Origin: Paenibacillus taichungensis | Lineage (GTDB): Bacteria > Bacillota > Bacilli > Paenibacillales > Paenibacillaceae | Direction of reading: 5' to 3' | Assembly: GCF_013359905.1 (NCBI RefSeq) | Contig: NZ_JABMCC010000108.1 | Coordinates: forward strand, 62,001-126,000 | Length of the DNA: 64,000 bases | Shown here: positions 15,916 to 24,564 of the stretch, one piece after another | Numbering within the stretch: the stretch's first letter is position 1 | Layout of the letters: each line of letters starts with the position of its first letter | The notes under the pieces: generated by a model | Databases searched by the model: none | Seen by the model: the letters and a program-made list of their open reading frames with translations, nothing else | Told to the model about the DNA's origin: nothing | Made by a program: the position numbers and the translations under genes

Positions 15916-16917
15916 TTAGATAGCCGGAACTGCATATCTTGCCATATCGATAATAAAACTGCGTGCTTCTCTTGTCGTGTGGTATTCACGGCTGAATTGT
16001 CTTACCCATTCGGGATGTTCCTGATACCATCGAAAGGTCTGCTCCAGTCCCTGCTCCAGCGTCGTCTGGGGGAACCATCCGGTCTCTGACCGTAACTTTC
16101 CAGAGTGAACGACCAGACTCGAACCCCTGGACTGGGTGGGCTCCTGCTCTCGAATCTCCGCCGTTCCATTAGAAGTATGCAATTGTTGCAATTGAGCTCC
16201 GATCTCTTGCATGGTCGTTCCTTGCCCCGTCGAAATGTTATAGATCTGCTGATCTTGTCCATTCAGCATAATCTGTTCAATCGCTCGCAGCGCATCATCC
16301 ACATACAGAAAATCACGTACAGCTGATCCCTGAATATCCAGAGGAAGGCCGTCCATCATTCGGCCAAAATTACGCGGGATAATCCGATCCGGCAACTGCC
16401 AAGGACCATAGAGATTGGTTAAACGAAATATTTTTACAGGAAGCTGGTAACATTGAGCGTAGGATCTTGCGAGCATCTCACAGGCTACTTTGGAAGCGGA
16501 ATAAGGGGATACCGGAGCATATTCATCGGATTCGTGATACACTCTGCCCATCTCCCCTCCGTATACCTCAACGGATGAAGCCAGTACCACGGGAATATGG
16601 TGATCGGAAGCGTATTGCAGAATGGCCTGTGTACTGAGGGTGTTGTTACGAAACACTTCTCCGGGGTGATGATACGAATAATCTACGTGCGGCATCGCTG
16701 CCAGATGAATAATATAGTCTGTTTCGTGCGGCAAGCTGAATCTGTCCTTCGCGAGATCACAACAGATAAAGGCCATCTCATGAAGTGGAGAGCTATGAAC
16801 AAGCCTCTGACAATAATCATCCTGGTCCACCAGGGTGATTCGATGTCCCTTTTGCGCCAAATACTGAGAAAGGTTAAATCCTACAAAACCAGAAGCCCCT
16901 GTAATGGCAATATTCAA
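15916..16917 (-). CDS. NAD-dependent sugar epimerase/dehydratase (extended SDR)
   Basis: A cytosolic nucleotide-sugar-modifying enzyme of about 333 residues. The NAD-binding motif TGASGFVGFNL lies at the N-terminus, the Ser of the active site lies in VLASSVEVYG, and the catalytic YSASK lies near residue 145. The blocks FRLTNLYGPWQ and RDFLYVDDALRAI are typical of UDP-glucose 4-epimerase or dTDP-glucose dehydratase relatives. The start is uncertain: ATG at 16923 lies one base from the AAGGGGG ribosome site, whereas the TTG two codons later has seven-base spacing and is preferred here. The gene stands alone, so the pathway (cell-wall or spore polysaccharide) cannot be named. Confidence 0.82.
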   Translation of the reverse strand: MNIAITGASGFVGFNLSQYLAQKGHRITLVDQDDYCQRLVHSSPLHEMAFICCDLAKDRFSLPHETDYIIHLAAMPHVDYSYHHPGEVFRNNTLSTQAILQYASDHHIPVVLASSVEVYGGEMGRVYHESDEYAPVSPYSASKVACEMLARSYAQCYQLPVKIFRLTNLYGPWQLPDRIIPRNFGRMMDGLPLDIQGSAVRDFLYVDDALRAIEQIMLNGQDQQIYNISTGQGTTMQEIGAQLQQLHTSNGTAEIREQEPTQSRGSSLVVHSGKLRSETGWFPQTTLEQGLEQTFRWYQEHPEWVRQFSREYHTTREARSFIIDMARYAVPAI

Positions 16918-16987
16918 GCACATTCCCCCTTGGATTAATACAACAAGTTCACTGAAGAGAGTCTATGTTCTGATTATAACCTTATAG

Positions 16988-17004
16988 TGATACATTTTGT
17001 ATCA
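16988..17004. promoter_or_regulatory. Perfect inverted repeat between the epimerase and cupin genes
   Basis: TGATACATTTTGTATCA is a perfect 7-bp inverted repeat with a TTT spacer. It lies in the shared upstream region of two divergent genes, about 70 bases from each start, so it is a good operator candidate for either. No family can be assigned with confidence. Confidence 0.5.
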
Positions 17005-17071
17005 TTTTACAATTGTTTTTTGTTCTTCTCCAGAAATAAACGGGTAATGCCATAGAGAGGTGATATTTACG

Positions 17072-17590
17072 ATGAAAGAGGACATGAACAATGTACAGAC
17101 AATGTTGTTCCAGGACGATGGTGTGATCCCCAATCATCCAAGTCTGCCTGTACTTCTGTATAAGGGGATTTGGGCAACAGATTCCTCTCGTGCAGAGTCG
17201 TTGCTGAACCAAAACGGATGGGGAAACAGCTGGATTAACGGCGTGTTTGATTATCATCATTATCACAGCAATGCTCACGAAGCACTTGCAGTGGTGAGTG
17301 GTTGGGTTGAGCTCATCCTTGGTGGAGAACATGGAAAGGTTGTGCGCCTTCAGGCAGGAGATGTCGTCGTATTACCTGCGGGAACCGGACATAAGCGGCG
17401 GAGTGCGAGCCTGGATTTCCGCATTTCAGGGGCCTATCCAGGTGGCATGAGTTATAATACCCGAACGGGTGAACCGGGAGAGCGTCCCAAAGTTCTGCGT
17501 GAAATTCAGGAGGTTCCCACCCCGGATACCGATCCGGTCTATGGGCAAGAGGGGCCACTATTGGAGTTATGGAAACAGAATAAGACATGA
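17072..17590 (+). CDS. yjlB: Cupin-domain protein, YjlB-like
   Basis: A 172-residue single-cupin protein. Metal-binding motif 1 is visible as NGVFDYHHYHSNAHEALAV (HxH...E), near residue 55-72, and motif 2 as GDVVVLPAGTGHK near 105. The whole sequence closely follows B. subtilis YjlB, including PNHPSLPVLLY and the C-terminal TPDTDPVYG.EGPL. In B. subtilis yjlB is adjacent to yjlC-ndh; here it lies 5 kb away. The enzyme activity is unknown; cupins are often dioxygenases or isomerases. The ATG is chosen with GAGAGGTGA eight bases upstream; a GTG further up lies inside that site. Confidence 0.85.
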   Translation: MKEDMNNVQTMLFQDDGVIPNHPSLPVLLYKGIWATDSSRAESLLNQNGWGNSWINGVFDYHHYHSNAHEALAVVSGWVELILGGEHGKVVRLQAGDVVVLPAGTGHKRRSASLDFRISGAYPGGMSYNTRTGEPGERPKVLREIQEVPTPDTDPVYGQEGPLLELWKQNKT

Positions 17591-17597
17591 AAGAATA

Positions 17598-17639
17598 ATG
17601 GACTGCTCCGGGATAAAAAAACTACCGGGAACAGTCCAT
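17598..17639. terminator. Hairpin between convergent cupin and DUF1835 genes
   Basis: ATGGACTG / CAGTCCAT outer stem plus CCGG / CCGG inner stem. T-tracts are weak on both sides, so terminator activity is likely but not certain. Confidence 0.5.
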
Positions 17640-17646
17640 ATTTCGG

Positions 17647-18720
17647 TCACTGAGGGAGCCTCACACTGTATAATCGCATGGCATGCGGCTTCCCTTCCAT
17701 CTCAAGCTGTCCTTGTAAGATCAACTGTCGAACACGGTATTCAATGAATGCGTCTCCGACAGCTTGTTCGAGATGGCCCAGCACCTCACCTACGACGCGG
17801 GCTGATTTTATAAACTCGCCATGCTGTCTGGTTAACGTAACCTCTCTAGCCTTCTGCATAATGTACTCGTCAATCGCGTCTTCGGGCACGCTCTGAATCT
17901 GCCCATCCTTCATTAATCGCAGAAGTCCAGGCTGTACAGCCAGATTCCCCCACTCTTGCTCAATGTGTTTTCGTTCCTCCACAGACAACGGTTCAGCATT
18001 CACACGGTGTTGCCACATCGCTAACAACTTCTCGGAAAAAATTTCACCTGTTCTAGGAACATCATACTGAACTTCAGAAGGGTTGAATAATTCCCGATAC
18101 AATGCACCGGTATCGATCAAATAAATAGGCCCCAGCCTTTTACGAAGCAAATGCATGGCATATAAAAGCCCCGTTCTCTCATGAGCATTATTCGCATACC
18201 AGATGATGATTCGCGTATCTTCATCAATTGAACTCAACATGTTGTTTAATTGAATCAGCTCATCCATGCCTTGGACGGCATATCTTCCATGCTCATTCCA
18301 ATAGAATTTCTCAAGTAACCAGAGGTGCCTGCGGTGTAAATCCGCCTTGTTCGTCAAATCGCCCAATGGACCGATCGCATAGTAGTCATTCATAGAGAAA
18401 AACCGCCGCTCCGAGCGCCCTGGAACTTTGCCCATCGCAACCTTAATGCTGCCTAGCGGCGATTCTCCAATTGCTATATGAATTTCACGTGGTTTTTGTG
18501 CCTTTAGTGCCTGTTGCTCCGCTTTCTCCCGGTTCCGATTCTCGTCCAATGTATTAAATATCGACTGAATTTTTGTTGCAAAATGAACAGAATGTTCTTC
18601 CGCTGACTGATCACTGACTGCCATATCTGCGCTGAGATAGAGCGTACGCAATAACGAACGCAGCTCGTCCTCATCCATACGGTACAGCTCCTGATCAAAA
18701 TCAAAGACATTGTCAATCAT
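17647..18720 (-). CDS. DUF1835/DUF3658 protein
   Basis: A 357-residue cytosolic protein. The block IHIAIGESPLGSIKVAMG near residue 95 and FSMNDYYAIGPLGDL near 130 mark the DUF1835 domain. The helical C-terminus with RQLILQGQLEMEGKP matches DUF3658. Such proteins are common in Bacillales and functionally uncharacterised. A charged helical N-terminal extension of about 90 residues precedes the domain. The start ATG has AGAGGGGGA five bases upstream. It shares its downstream hairpin with the convergent cupin gene. No function is proposed. Confidence 0.8.
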   Translation of the reverse strand: MIDNVFDFDQELYRMDEDELRSLLRTLYLSADMAVSDQSAEEHSVHFATKIQSIFNTLDENRNREKAEQQALKAQKPREIHIAIGESPLGSIKVAMGKVPGRSERRFFSMNDYYAIGPLGDLTNKADLHRRHLWLLEKFYWNEHGRYAVQGMDELIQLNNMLSSIDEDTRIIIWYANNAHERTGLLYAMHLLRKRLGPIYLIDTGALYRELFNPSEVQYDVPRTGEIFSEKLLAMWQHRVNAEPLSVEERKHIEQEWGNLAVQPGLLRLMKDGQIQSVPEDAIDEYIMQKAREVTLTRQHGEFIKSARVVGEVLGHLEQAVGDAFIEYRVRQLILQGQLEMEGKPHAMRLYSVRLPQ

Positions 18721-18807
18721 GTTTATCCCCCTCTAAACAGTCTGAACAGATGGTCATCTCCACACTTAACCATTCAAAATCGAGTACGTATTTGTATCAT
18801 CGTAAGT

Positions 18808-19467
18808 TTACGAAGAAATAGACTTTCCAGAGGAGTGACTCCGTTCATTCATTTCCTCACGATTGGATGACGAACGGGTGAAGTGCCGCTCCAACTTCCG
18901 ACTTGCCCACAGGGATACTGCGATAAACAGCAACACGCCGCCCCAGCGCACAGGGTGTTCCATAAACTGAGCTACATTGGAACCGATATACGTCACACAG
19001 AAAATCATAATGGCTTTGCCAAAACTCACCGCGAGCAGGAAGGACGTTAATCTCATCCGTGCGATACCTGCCGCAACATTGATAATCACGAACGGACCCA
19101 CTGGAAATATACTCAACAAAAACACATAGCTGAACGCATTCCGCCGAATCCATACCATACTGCGCTGCACACGGGGTTTGTTGGCCCAACGTTCCACAAA
19201 AGCCGATTTCCCAATTTCTCGTACAATCAGGAACGTAACGGTACATCCCAGGACCATCCCGATCCATGAATATAAAAATCCAGCCCATAGCCCGTACACT
19301 GCTCCGTTAACCCCAACAATGAGCAGTGTAGGTAGCGGGGGCACGAATGATTTCATAAAGGTAAGCAAAATTGCAGGTAAAGGGCCCAGGGAGCGGAACT
19401 TCTCCAGCCAAAAACGAATATTCTCTTCCGTAATATAGGACATGATGTCCAAAGATGCCGGGTTCAT
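18808..19467 (-). CDS. TVP38/TMEM64 (DedA-like) membrane protein
   Basis: Inner-membrane protein of 219 residues of the SNARE-associated/DedA superfamily, some members of which move phospholipids across the membrane. About five hydrophobic segments are visible. The conserved segments are SFVPPLPTLLIVGVNGAVYG near residue 40, a Gly-rich helix GFLYSWIGMVLGC, and SIFPVGPFVIINVAAGIARM near 120. The C-terminus is basic and Ser-rich. Ribosome site GGAGGGA lies five bases before the ATG. It is a single gene with no clear operon partner. Confidence 0.82.
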   Translation of the reverse strand: MNPASLDIMSYITEENIRFWLEKFRSLGPLPAILLTFMKSFVPPLPTLLIVGVNGAVYGLWAGFLYSWIGMVLGCTVTFLIVREIGKSAFVERWANKPRVQRSMVWIRRNAFSYVFLLSIFPVGPFVIINVAAGIARMRLTSFLLAVSFGKAIMIFCVTYIGSNVAQFMEHPVRWGGVLLFIAVSLWASRKLERHFTRSSSNREEMNERSHSSGKSISS

Positions 19468-19645
19468 CTGCTTCCCTCCAATCTATACAGTTCAAATTTT
19501 CTAAAGATGTGGTGCCCATTATAAAATACATCTGGTAAACCGATGTGAAGTTTCACGACTCACTTCTCCCCAGTATAACGTACATATGAGCGCTGTACCG
19601 TTGTCAATTTGAAGAAATTTCACCAGCGACGCTGAAAAACAAAAA

Positions 19646-19678
19646 AGCACACCCTGACCTGTTCAGTCTTGGTGTGCT
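19646..19678 (-). terminator. Terminator of the HNH gene
   Basis: Perfect 8-bp stem AGCACACC / GGTGTGCT followed on the minus strand by TTTTTTGTTTTT, about 75 bases beyond the HNH stop. Confidence 0.82.
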
Positions 19679-19751
19679 CTATATATCGGATACCCGCTTG
19701 AAATCATTGGTTAACAAGCCTAGGGCAGTATTTGTATTTCGCATAAACCGT

Positions 19752-21368
19752 TTATTCTAGCTGAGCTTCCTGCATTGCCAATTCATTCAGCTCTTCCTGA
19801 TGCGCAGCATTCCACTCGGGAATACCGGAACGCATGAATTCCTCGGCATCCATCGCTGCTTTGGACTGATTGCACAGATTGCAGGCGCAGACACAGTTAA
19901 GTGGGGTGGTATGCCCACCTTTGGCCCGCGGCAGAAGATGGTCAATCGTATCTCCATACGATCCACAGAAGTAACAGGTATAGTTATCACGGGTCAAAAT
20001 AAACCGTTTGAAATCCTTGTTGCTAAACAATCGGCGGATCGTGTACCGATTAACTACAACAGCGGCTTTTTCCTTGACCAGCGTGACCGCCAGCTCCATA
20101 TCCACTTCCTGATGCCAGCGCCGCCCTTTGTCCGTCTTGCCACGCATGCGCACCATGCCCTGCCGGTTCGTCCGAAGCGATGCCGGATCTTCCGGATCAA
20201 TCGCTACAGGCACCGCCGGTGCATGACGGCGGGTACGACTTTCCGTTCCAGCCCCATGACTGCGGCTGGAATGTACTGGCGCCCGCTGCCCGGATGATCC
20301 GGCGCGGGCTGTGTCTTCGCCGCCCGCCTTAGGCGCACGCTCCTTGCGTGCCGAGCGCGGCTTCGACCCGGGCGAGCCTGGCTGGCGCCCGGGTGCAGGA
20401 GGCGCAGCCTCCATGTCCGTGCCCGGTGCTTGGCCGGGCACGGGCTTTGCAGCAGCGGCAGGCTGTGCGGCCGCTGCGGGGGGGCCGACGACCGAGGCAT
20501 CGCCACGGTCGCTCAGGTTCGGCGCACTGGCCTCAGCTATGCTGCGGGCCTGTCCTGCGCCGGACGGCAGCGCGGCAGCACGTTTGCGGCGCCGCTTGCG
20601 TTTGCGCTTGGCTGCGGTCGGCTGATCCGCAGCCTTTGGCTCTGCTGCCGGGCCTTGCGGCTTAGCTGGCAGCAGAGCCTTGGCCGCCGCAATCTCCTGC
20701 TCGGCGGCCTGATCCGTGCCAGCGGCTAGACGCGCGCGGGCACGCTTCGCAGATGGATCAGCATTCGCTGTATGCACCTGCGAATCCCTGTCTTGCAGAT
20801 CAGCCCCCGTCTGAGGCTGATCTACAGTCTCGCTCTCCTTGTCAGTTCGGGAGAGCGATTCCGTTTGCTCTATACCAGACTGAAGCTCTGGACGCTTTGC
20901 TTTTCTCCTCCTTCTCCTCTTCTTGCGGTTGCCCGAAGACGAAGAGACAGTTGAAGAAGCAACGAATTCAGCCGTTTCACCTTCCATCGAAGAAGATGAC
21001 CCCACCGGCGGCTGTGACTCGCCGTGTCCTTCTGAAGCAGCAGCAACAGAAGGCGTACCAATTGCTGGATCGACGCTCCGTTCTGCTGTATGACTTGCAG
21101 GTGCAGAAGGTCGGGCAGTCCCAGCACCTTTATGACTCTTTACCGACTCATCCTCAGGCCGGAGTGAGTTGTTATTGTTATCCGCTTGTCCACCGAGCTG
21201 ACGACAGTAGCGACAAGCGCCACGTCTGGCTCCAGGGCCAGCCCGCTTTCCGGTTCTTCGTCGGAATTCGGACAAAGGACGCTTTTGCCCGCAGTACATA
21301 CATGTCTTGGTCAGTTGCGCTTCATGTTCCGTCATTTCCTGCCGGAAAGGGGCCGAGCCCATCTCCAT
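19752..21368 (-). CDS. HNH endonuclease-like protein with N-terminal zinc finger and long basic low-complexity linker
   Basis: A 538-residue protein in three parts. Residues about 23-57 carry two CxxC pairs (CMYCGQ and CRYCRQ) of a zinc finger. Residues about 60-400 are low-complexity, Ala/Pro/Ser/Lys/Arg-rich, with two arginine-lysine clusters (KKRRRRRKAK and KRKRKRRRKR). Residues about 460-515 form an HNH nuclease module with CYFCG, the DHLLPRAKGG core, and CNLCNQSK. The middle part is clearly richer in G+C than its neighbours. The ATG is preceded by GAGGTG. It follows the 49-residue zinc-ribbon gene by 44 bases. HNH domains of this CxxC/DH/CxxC type occur in restriction and DNA-repair proteins, but the role here is unknown. 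Confidence 0.75.
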   Translation of the reverse strand: MEMGSAPFRQEMTEHEAQLTKTCMYCGQKRPLSEFRRRTGKRAGPGARRGACRYCRQLGGQADNNNNSLRPEDESVKSHKGAGTARPSAPASHTAERSVDPAIGTPSVAAASEGHGESQPPVGSSSSMEGETAEFVASSTVSSSSGNRKKRRRRRKAKRPELQSGIEQTESLSRTDKESETVDQPQTGADLQDRDSQVHTANADPSAKRARARLAAGTDQAAEQEIAAAKALLPAKPQGPAAEPKAADQPTAAKRKRKRRRKRAAALPSGAGQARSIAEASAPNLSDRGDASVVGPPAAAAQPAAAAKPVPGQAPGTDMEAAPPAPGRQPGSPGSKPRSARKERAPKAGGEDTARAGSSGQRAPVHSSRSHGAGTESRTRRHAPAVPVAIDPEDPASLRTNRQGMVRMRGKTDKGRRWHQEVDMELAVTLVKEKAAVVVNRYTIRRLFSNKDFKRFILTRDNYTCYFCGSYGDTIDHLLPRAKGGHTTPLNCVCACNLCNQSKAAMDAEEFMRSGIPEWNAAHQEELNELAMQEAQLE

Positions 21369-21412
21369 GTTGTCACCTCGGTTCCGTATGAATCCGGTTT
21401 CTTTCTATTGTA

Positions 21413-21562
21413 TCACATCTGCTCGCCAACACACTCATAGCCAGATGTCCCATAGTCTTTTGTCTTGTACTCCTGGGTCTGCCCCACGCATTCGTGAAGG
21501 ATGTGTTCCACGTATTCCAATATATCTTGCATCGGTTTCCCGCATTGTTCACATGTTGTCAT
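21413..21562 (-). CDS. Small zinc-ribbon-like protein, 49 residues
   Basis: A short frame of 49 residues beginning MTTCEQCGKPMQDILEY and ending YECVGEQM. It has a CxxC knuckle at residues 4-7 and two further Cys at residues 25 and 44, which suggests a metal-binding fold. Ribosome site AAGGTGAG lies four bases before the ATG, which is slightly close. The stop lies 44 bases before the HNH gene, on the same strand, so the two are probably co-transcribed. No family is recognised. Coding status rests on the ribosome site, the Cys pattern and the position. Confidence 0.6.
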   Translation of the reverse strand: MTTCEQCGKPMQDILEYVEHILHECVGQTQEYKTKDYGTSGYECVGEQM

Positions 21563-21694
21563 TGTTCTCACCTTAATCCTGTTCTTAAAGTTATCTGCTT
21601 ATCAAATGATAAAATGTGTTCCGCCTTCTCATTACCCTTCGCGTGCAAAAAAGAAACATCCGTTCCCCATATATGAATTAAATCCGCAATCAAA

Positions 21695-21739
21695 AAACCG
21701 TTTCCTGCTCAACCCTAATGGTCGACCAAGAAACGGTTT
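21695..21739 (-). terminator. Terminator of the acyltransferase gene
   Basis: 10-bp stem AAACCGTTTC / GAAACGGTTT followed on the minus strand by TTTTTTG, about 30 bases past the stop codon. Confidence 0.82.
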
Positions 21740-21765
21740 ATTATTCCTGTATTGGCATAAATATT

Positions 21766-22941
21766 TTAACGAACGTCGAGTTGTCCCGAGTTTTGTTGCG
21801 GTACCAGACGAGGCTTTGGTTTTGGCAAATTGCCGAAAATCACCCATGCAAATGGAACGAATCTTGCAGTGAGTCCAACCACAATCCAAGATGCGATCAA
21901 CGCCACACCAAAACCTCCCGCGTACCAGAGGTGAATCAGCCAGGAAACCCCGGTTTGTGGTGGATAATTCCGATAGACCAAGAGGAAGAATGGATGTATC
22001 AGATAAATACCAAAGGACAATGCCCCAAGCCGATTGAGTGGCTTAACGATCAGCGATGGTCCTTTACGATAAAGCAGGTACGCAATCTGAATGAGCACCA
22101 GCGCACAGGCGAACGTATGCAGATTCCAGAAAAACTCGTACCACAGCGTGTTATACGTCGCAATCTTCAGGCGCAACAGATAATAAATATATACATGGCC
22201 GAGTCCGGCAAAAATCCATACCGCCCACAGCACAATCCATGAAACTACACGAGCCTTGGTTGCATTTTCCCGACTAATGACAAACCATTGTTTAATCTTC
22301 GGAAAATATACTCCGATAAAAGCACCCAGCATGAAGTAGGAAAAGTACGAAAATGCCCAACTTCCCTTGTTCGGCACCTGGAAGCCATATTTATTACTTA
22401 CGATAAATGCCCACTGAATGAGCAACCCAATCGGTACCGACCATTTGACGACTGAGGGATATTTCTTAAGCAGCCACAATACCAACGGGAATAACAGATA
22501 AAATTGCATGTTGATAAATACAAAGTACAGATGCGTATACGCCTTGCCCGTGAACAGTTTCGTTATGAAACTTACTGCTGATTCACCGAACGGACGGCCC
22601 TGATAGTGGGTGAAGTGCAGGATTACAAAATACATTAATGAAAATAGGAAATAGGGCAGTAAAATGTAAACAAATCTTTTTTTGTAAAAGTTGCTGACCA
22701 GCTTCTTATCGAGCGGACGAGAATAATAATTATAGAACAGTACAAAACTGCTCATGAAAATAAACGTTGGTGTACCATATTTCATAAAAATATTAATAAA
22801 ATTGTACAGCCAGTAATACCCTGAACCTGTCATGTCCACCGTCGCGTATGAAGTGGAATGCACACACAGCACACCGATGATAGCCATTGCCCGTACGAGA
22901 TTCAGCTCTGGGATTCGCTCTCTTTTGATGGTTTCACTCAT
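21766..22941 (-). CDS. Membrane-bound acyltransferase (acyltransferase 3 family)
   Basis: A 391-residue integral membrane protein with about ten helices, of the family that O-acetylates cell-surface sugars or lipids. The N-terminal block ELNLVRAMAIIGVLCVHSTSY contains the conserved Arg and catalytic-type His. Further blocks are YGTPTFIFMSSFVLFY and, near the C-terminus, FGIYLIHPFFL. The start ATG lies at the end of a divergent-free intergenic stretch. Alone on its transcript. The acceptor is unknown; cell-wall polymer or exopolysaccharide are the usual targets in this group. Confidence 0.85.
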   Translation of the reverse strand: MSETIKRERIPELNLVRAMAIIGVLCVHSTSYATVDMTGSGYYWLYNFINIFMKYGTPTFIFMSSFVLFYNYYSRPLDKKLVSNFYKKRFVYILLPYFLFSLMYFVILHFTHYQGRPFGESAVSFITKLFTGKAYTHLYFVFINMQFYLLFPLVLWLLKKYPSVVKWSVPIGLLIQWAFIVSNKYGFQVPNKGSWAFSYFSYFMLGAFIGVYFPKIKQWFVISRENATKARVVSWIVLWAVWIFAGLGHVYIYYLLRLKIATYNTLWYEFFWNLHTFACALVLIQIAYLLYRKGPSLIVKPLNRLGALSFGIYLIHPFFLLVYRNYPPQTGVSWLIHLWYAGGFGVALIASWIVVGLTARFVPFAWVIFGNLPKPKPRLVPQQNSGQLDVR

Positions 22942-23108
22942 AATTAGCGTTTCTCCTTAATATGTTTCGTTGATATGTCTAAGATGACTTAATACGATAA
23001 GCACACTATCTATTAAAAAGCATAAAGCTTAATATGGGTAGTCCAAATTCTTAAAAGTTCCTAAATTTTCAACATGTTTCACAGTTTTTTCATGTCTATA
23101 TATGTAAA

Positions 23109-23132
23109 AAAGACCGCTATGACGCGGCCTTT
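23109..23132 (-). terminator. Terminator of the photolyase operon
   Basis: Stem AAAGACCGC / GCGGCCTTT with a six-base loop, followed on the minus strand by TTTTTTACAT, about 60 bases beyond the photolyase stop. Confidence 0.82.
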
Positions 23133-23191
23133 AAGCATGTTTCGTATCTGTCCAAAATATTGTTGGTTCACTGGGATGAAAATGGTAAACT

Positions 23192-24538
23192 TCAATGTTG
23201 ACGACTGGCCAGAATTTGTTTATAGACCTCAATAGCCGATTGTCTTGAGACTTTCAGATCCACAATTGCACCCTGCCGAGGCTGATGAATCTCTTTGCTA
23301 TGCAAATCCTTCAAGTCAGGCAGCCATTTGCGGATGTAATCCCCTTGGGGATCATACTTCTCTGACTGTGTCACCGGATTGTTCACCCGAAAGTATGGAG
23401 CTGCATTCTCGCCAAGTGATGCACACCACAGCCAGTTGCCCCGGTTTTGAATATTGTCATAGTCACGAAGCTTGCGTCTGAAATACGCTTCACCCAGCGT
23501 GAACGGGCATCGCAGATTTTTGGTAAGGAACATCGCGGTCAGAATACGAAGCCGATTCGGCATATGTCCAGTCTCATTCAGTTCCGTCATGGCTGCATCG
23601 ATAATCGGAATGCCCGTTTCGGCCTTACACCACTGTTCGAAGTGAACCTCACTGAGCGCCGACAGATCATAAACTTTTTCATATGTAAAATAATGACTCT
23701 CATATACGGCCCGATACAGATAGAAGTCGCGGAAGCACAATTGTCTGATCCATTCATCCGAATGCTCCGTGCGTTTTGCAGCATCGTACATCTTACGGAT
23801 GGAAACAGCCCCCACAGCTACATAAGAACTGAGCCGACTCGATTCATAAGCTTCATATTCATCCCGATGGTCTCCGTAATCGGCAATTCTGTCAGATAAA
23901 AAGCCGTCCAACAATTGATGAGGTTCCTCCAAATCCGATACATCATATGACAGCAATTGAGGTGGCACCTGGAAGGTCTCCGGCCATTCTATCTGCTGAT
24001 CACTGACCTTCACATCCGCAACCGTAGTGGTTGAAGCTGGATTAGGATGCTCATTCATGAATTCCACCCAGCGTCGGTGGAAGGCAGCAAATACTTTGTA
24101 AGGCTCGGACTTACCCGTATAATCAGCGAACCCCTTCAGGTCCATCAGCAAATGATCCGTCAGCTGCGTAAACGTGACTCCTCGTGACTCCGTTACCTTA
24201 CGTATTCCACGATCACGCTCGATTGCATATGGCGTCATATCCCGATGAACTATAACTTCATCTATACGACTTTGCATCCGATCGAGGATATGTTCAATCA
24301 CCTCAGCTGGTTTGCCATAAAGAACGTGCAGCTTGCAGCCTGACTCGCGATACCGCTTACCAAGCTCAGCAGCATGCTGTAGAAAGTTCACTCCACTATG
24401 TTCCTCTTCGCGACCTTGCCGCAGCAGAAATGGATCATAGATGAGCACATGCAGACTCTCTGCATCCTGGTTCCGCAAATAATCAAATGCGACTAGATCA
24501 TCTGTACGCAAATCTTTGCGATGTATGAATAACTTCAT
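23192..24538 (-). CDS. phrB: Deoxyribodipyrimidine photolyase
   Basis: Light-driven repair enzyme for cyclobutane pyrimidine dimers, 448 residues. The N-terminal alpha/beta domain begins LFIHRKDLRTDDL. The C-terminal FAD domain has SRLSSYVAVGAVSIR, CFRDFYLY, TGIPIIDAAMTELNETGHMPNRLRIL, and NRGNWLWCASLG with NPVTQSEKYDPQGDYIRKW. These are the hallmark blocks of class I photolyases. Its start lies 26 bases after the stop of a response-regulator gene, with no terminator between, so it is probably the last gene of a kinase-regulator-photolyase transcript. This is an unusual link for a repair enzyme. Confidence 0.9.
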   Translation of the reverse strand: MKLFIHRKDLRTDDLVAFDYLRNQDAESLHVLIYDPFLLRQGREEEHSGVNFLQHAAELGKRYRESGCKLHVLYGKPAEVIEHILDRMQSRIDEVIVHRDMTPYAIERDRGIRKVTESRGVTFTQLTDHLLMDLKGFADYTGKSEPYKVFAAFHRRWVEFMNEHPNPASTTTVADVKVSDQQIEWPETFQVPPQLLSYDVSDLEEPHQLLDGFLSDRIADYGDHRDEYEAYESSRLSSYVAVGAVSIRKMYDAAKRTEHSDEWIRQLCFRDFYLYRAVYESHYFTYEKVYDLSALSEVHFEQWCKAETGIPIIDAAMTELNETGHMPNRLRILTAMFLTKNLRCPFTLGEAYFRRKLRDYDNIQNRGNWLWCASLGENAAPYFRVNNPVTQSEKYDPQGDYIRKWLPDLKDLHSKEIHQPRQGAIVDLKVSRQSAIEVYKQILASRQH

Positions 24539-24564
24539 GCTTCATCCTCCTACTGGATTTCAGC

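Noticed and set aside
20753-21391. 212-codon plus-strand frame opposite the HNH gene
   Set aside because: Antisense to the zinc-finger and low-complexity part; its length comes from the biased composition.
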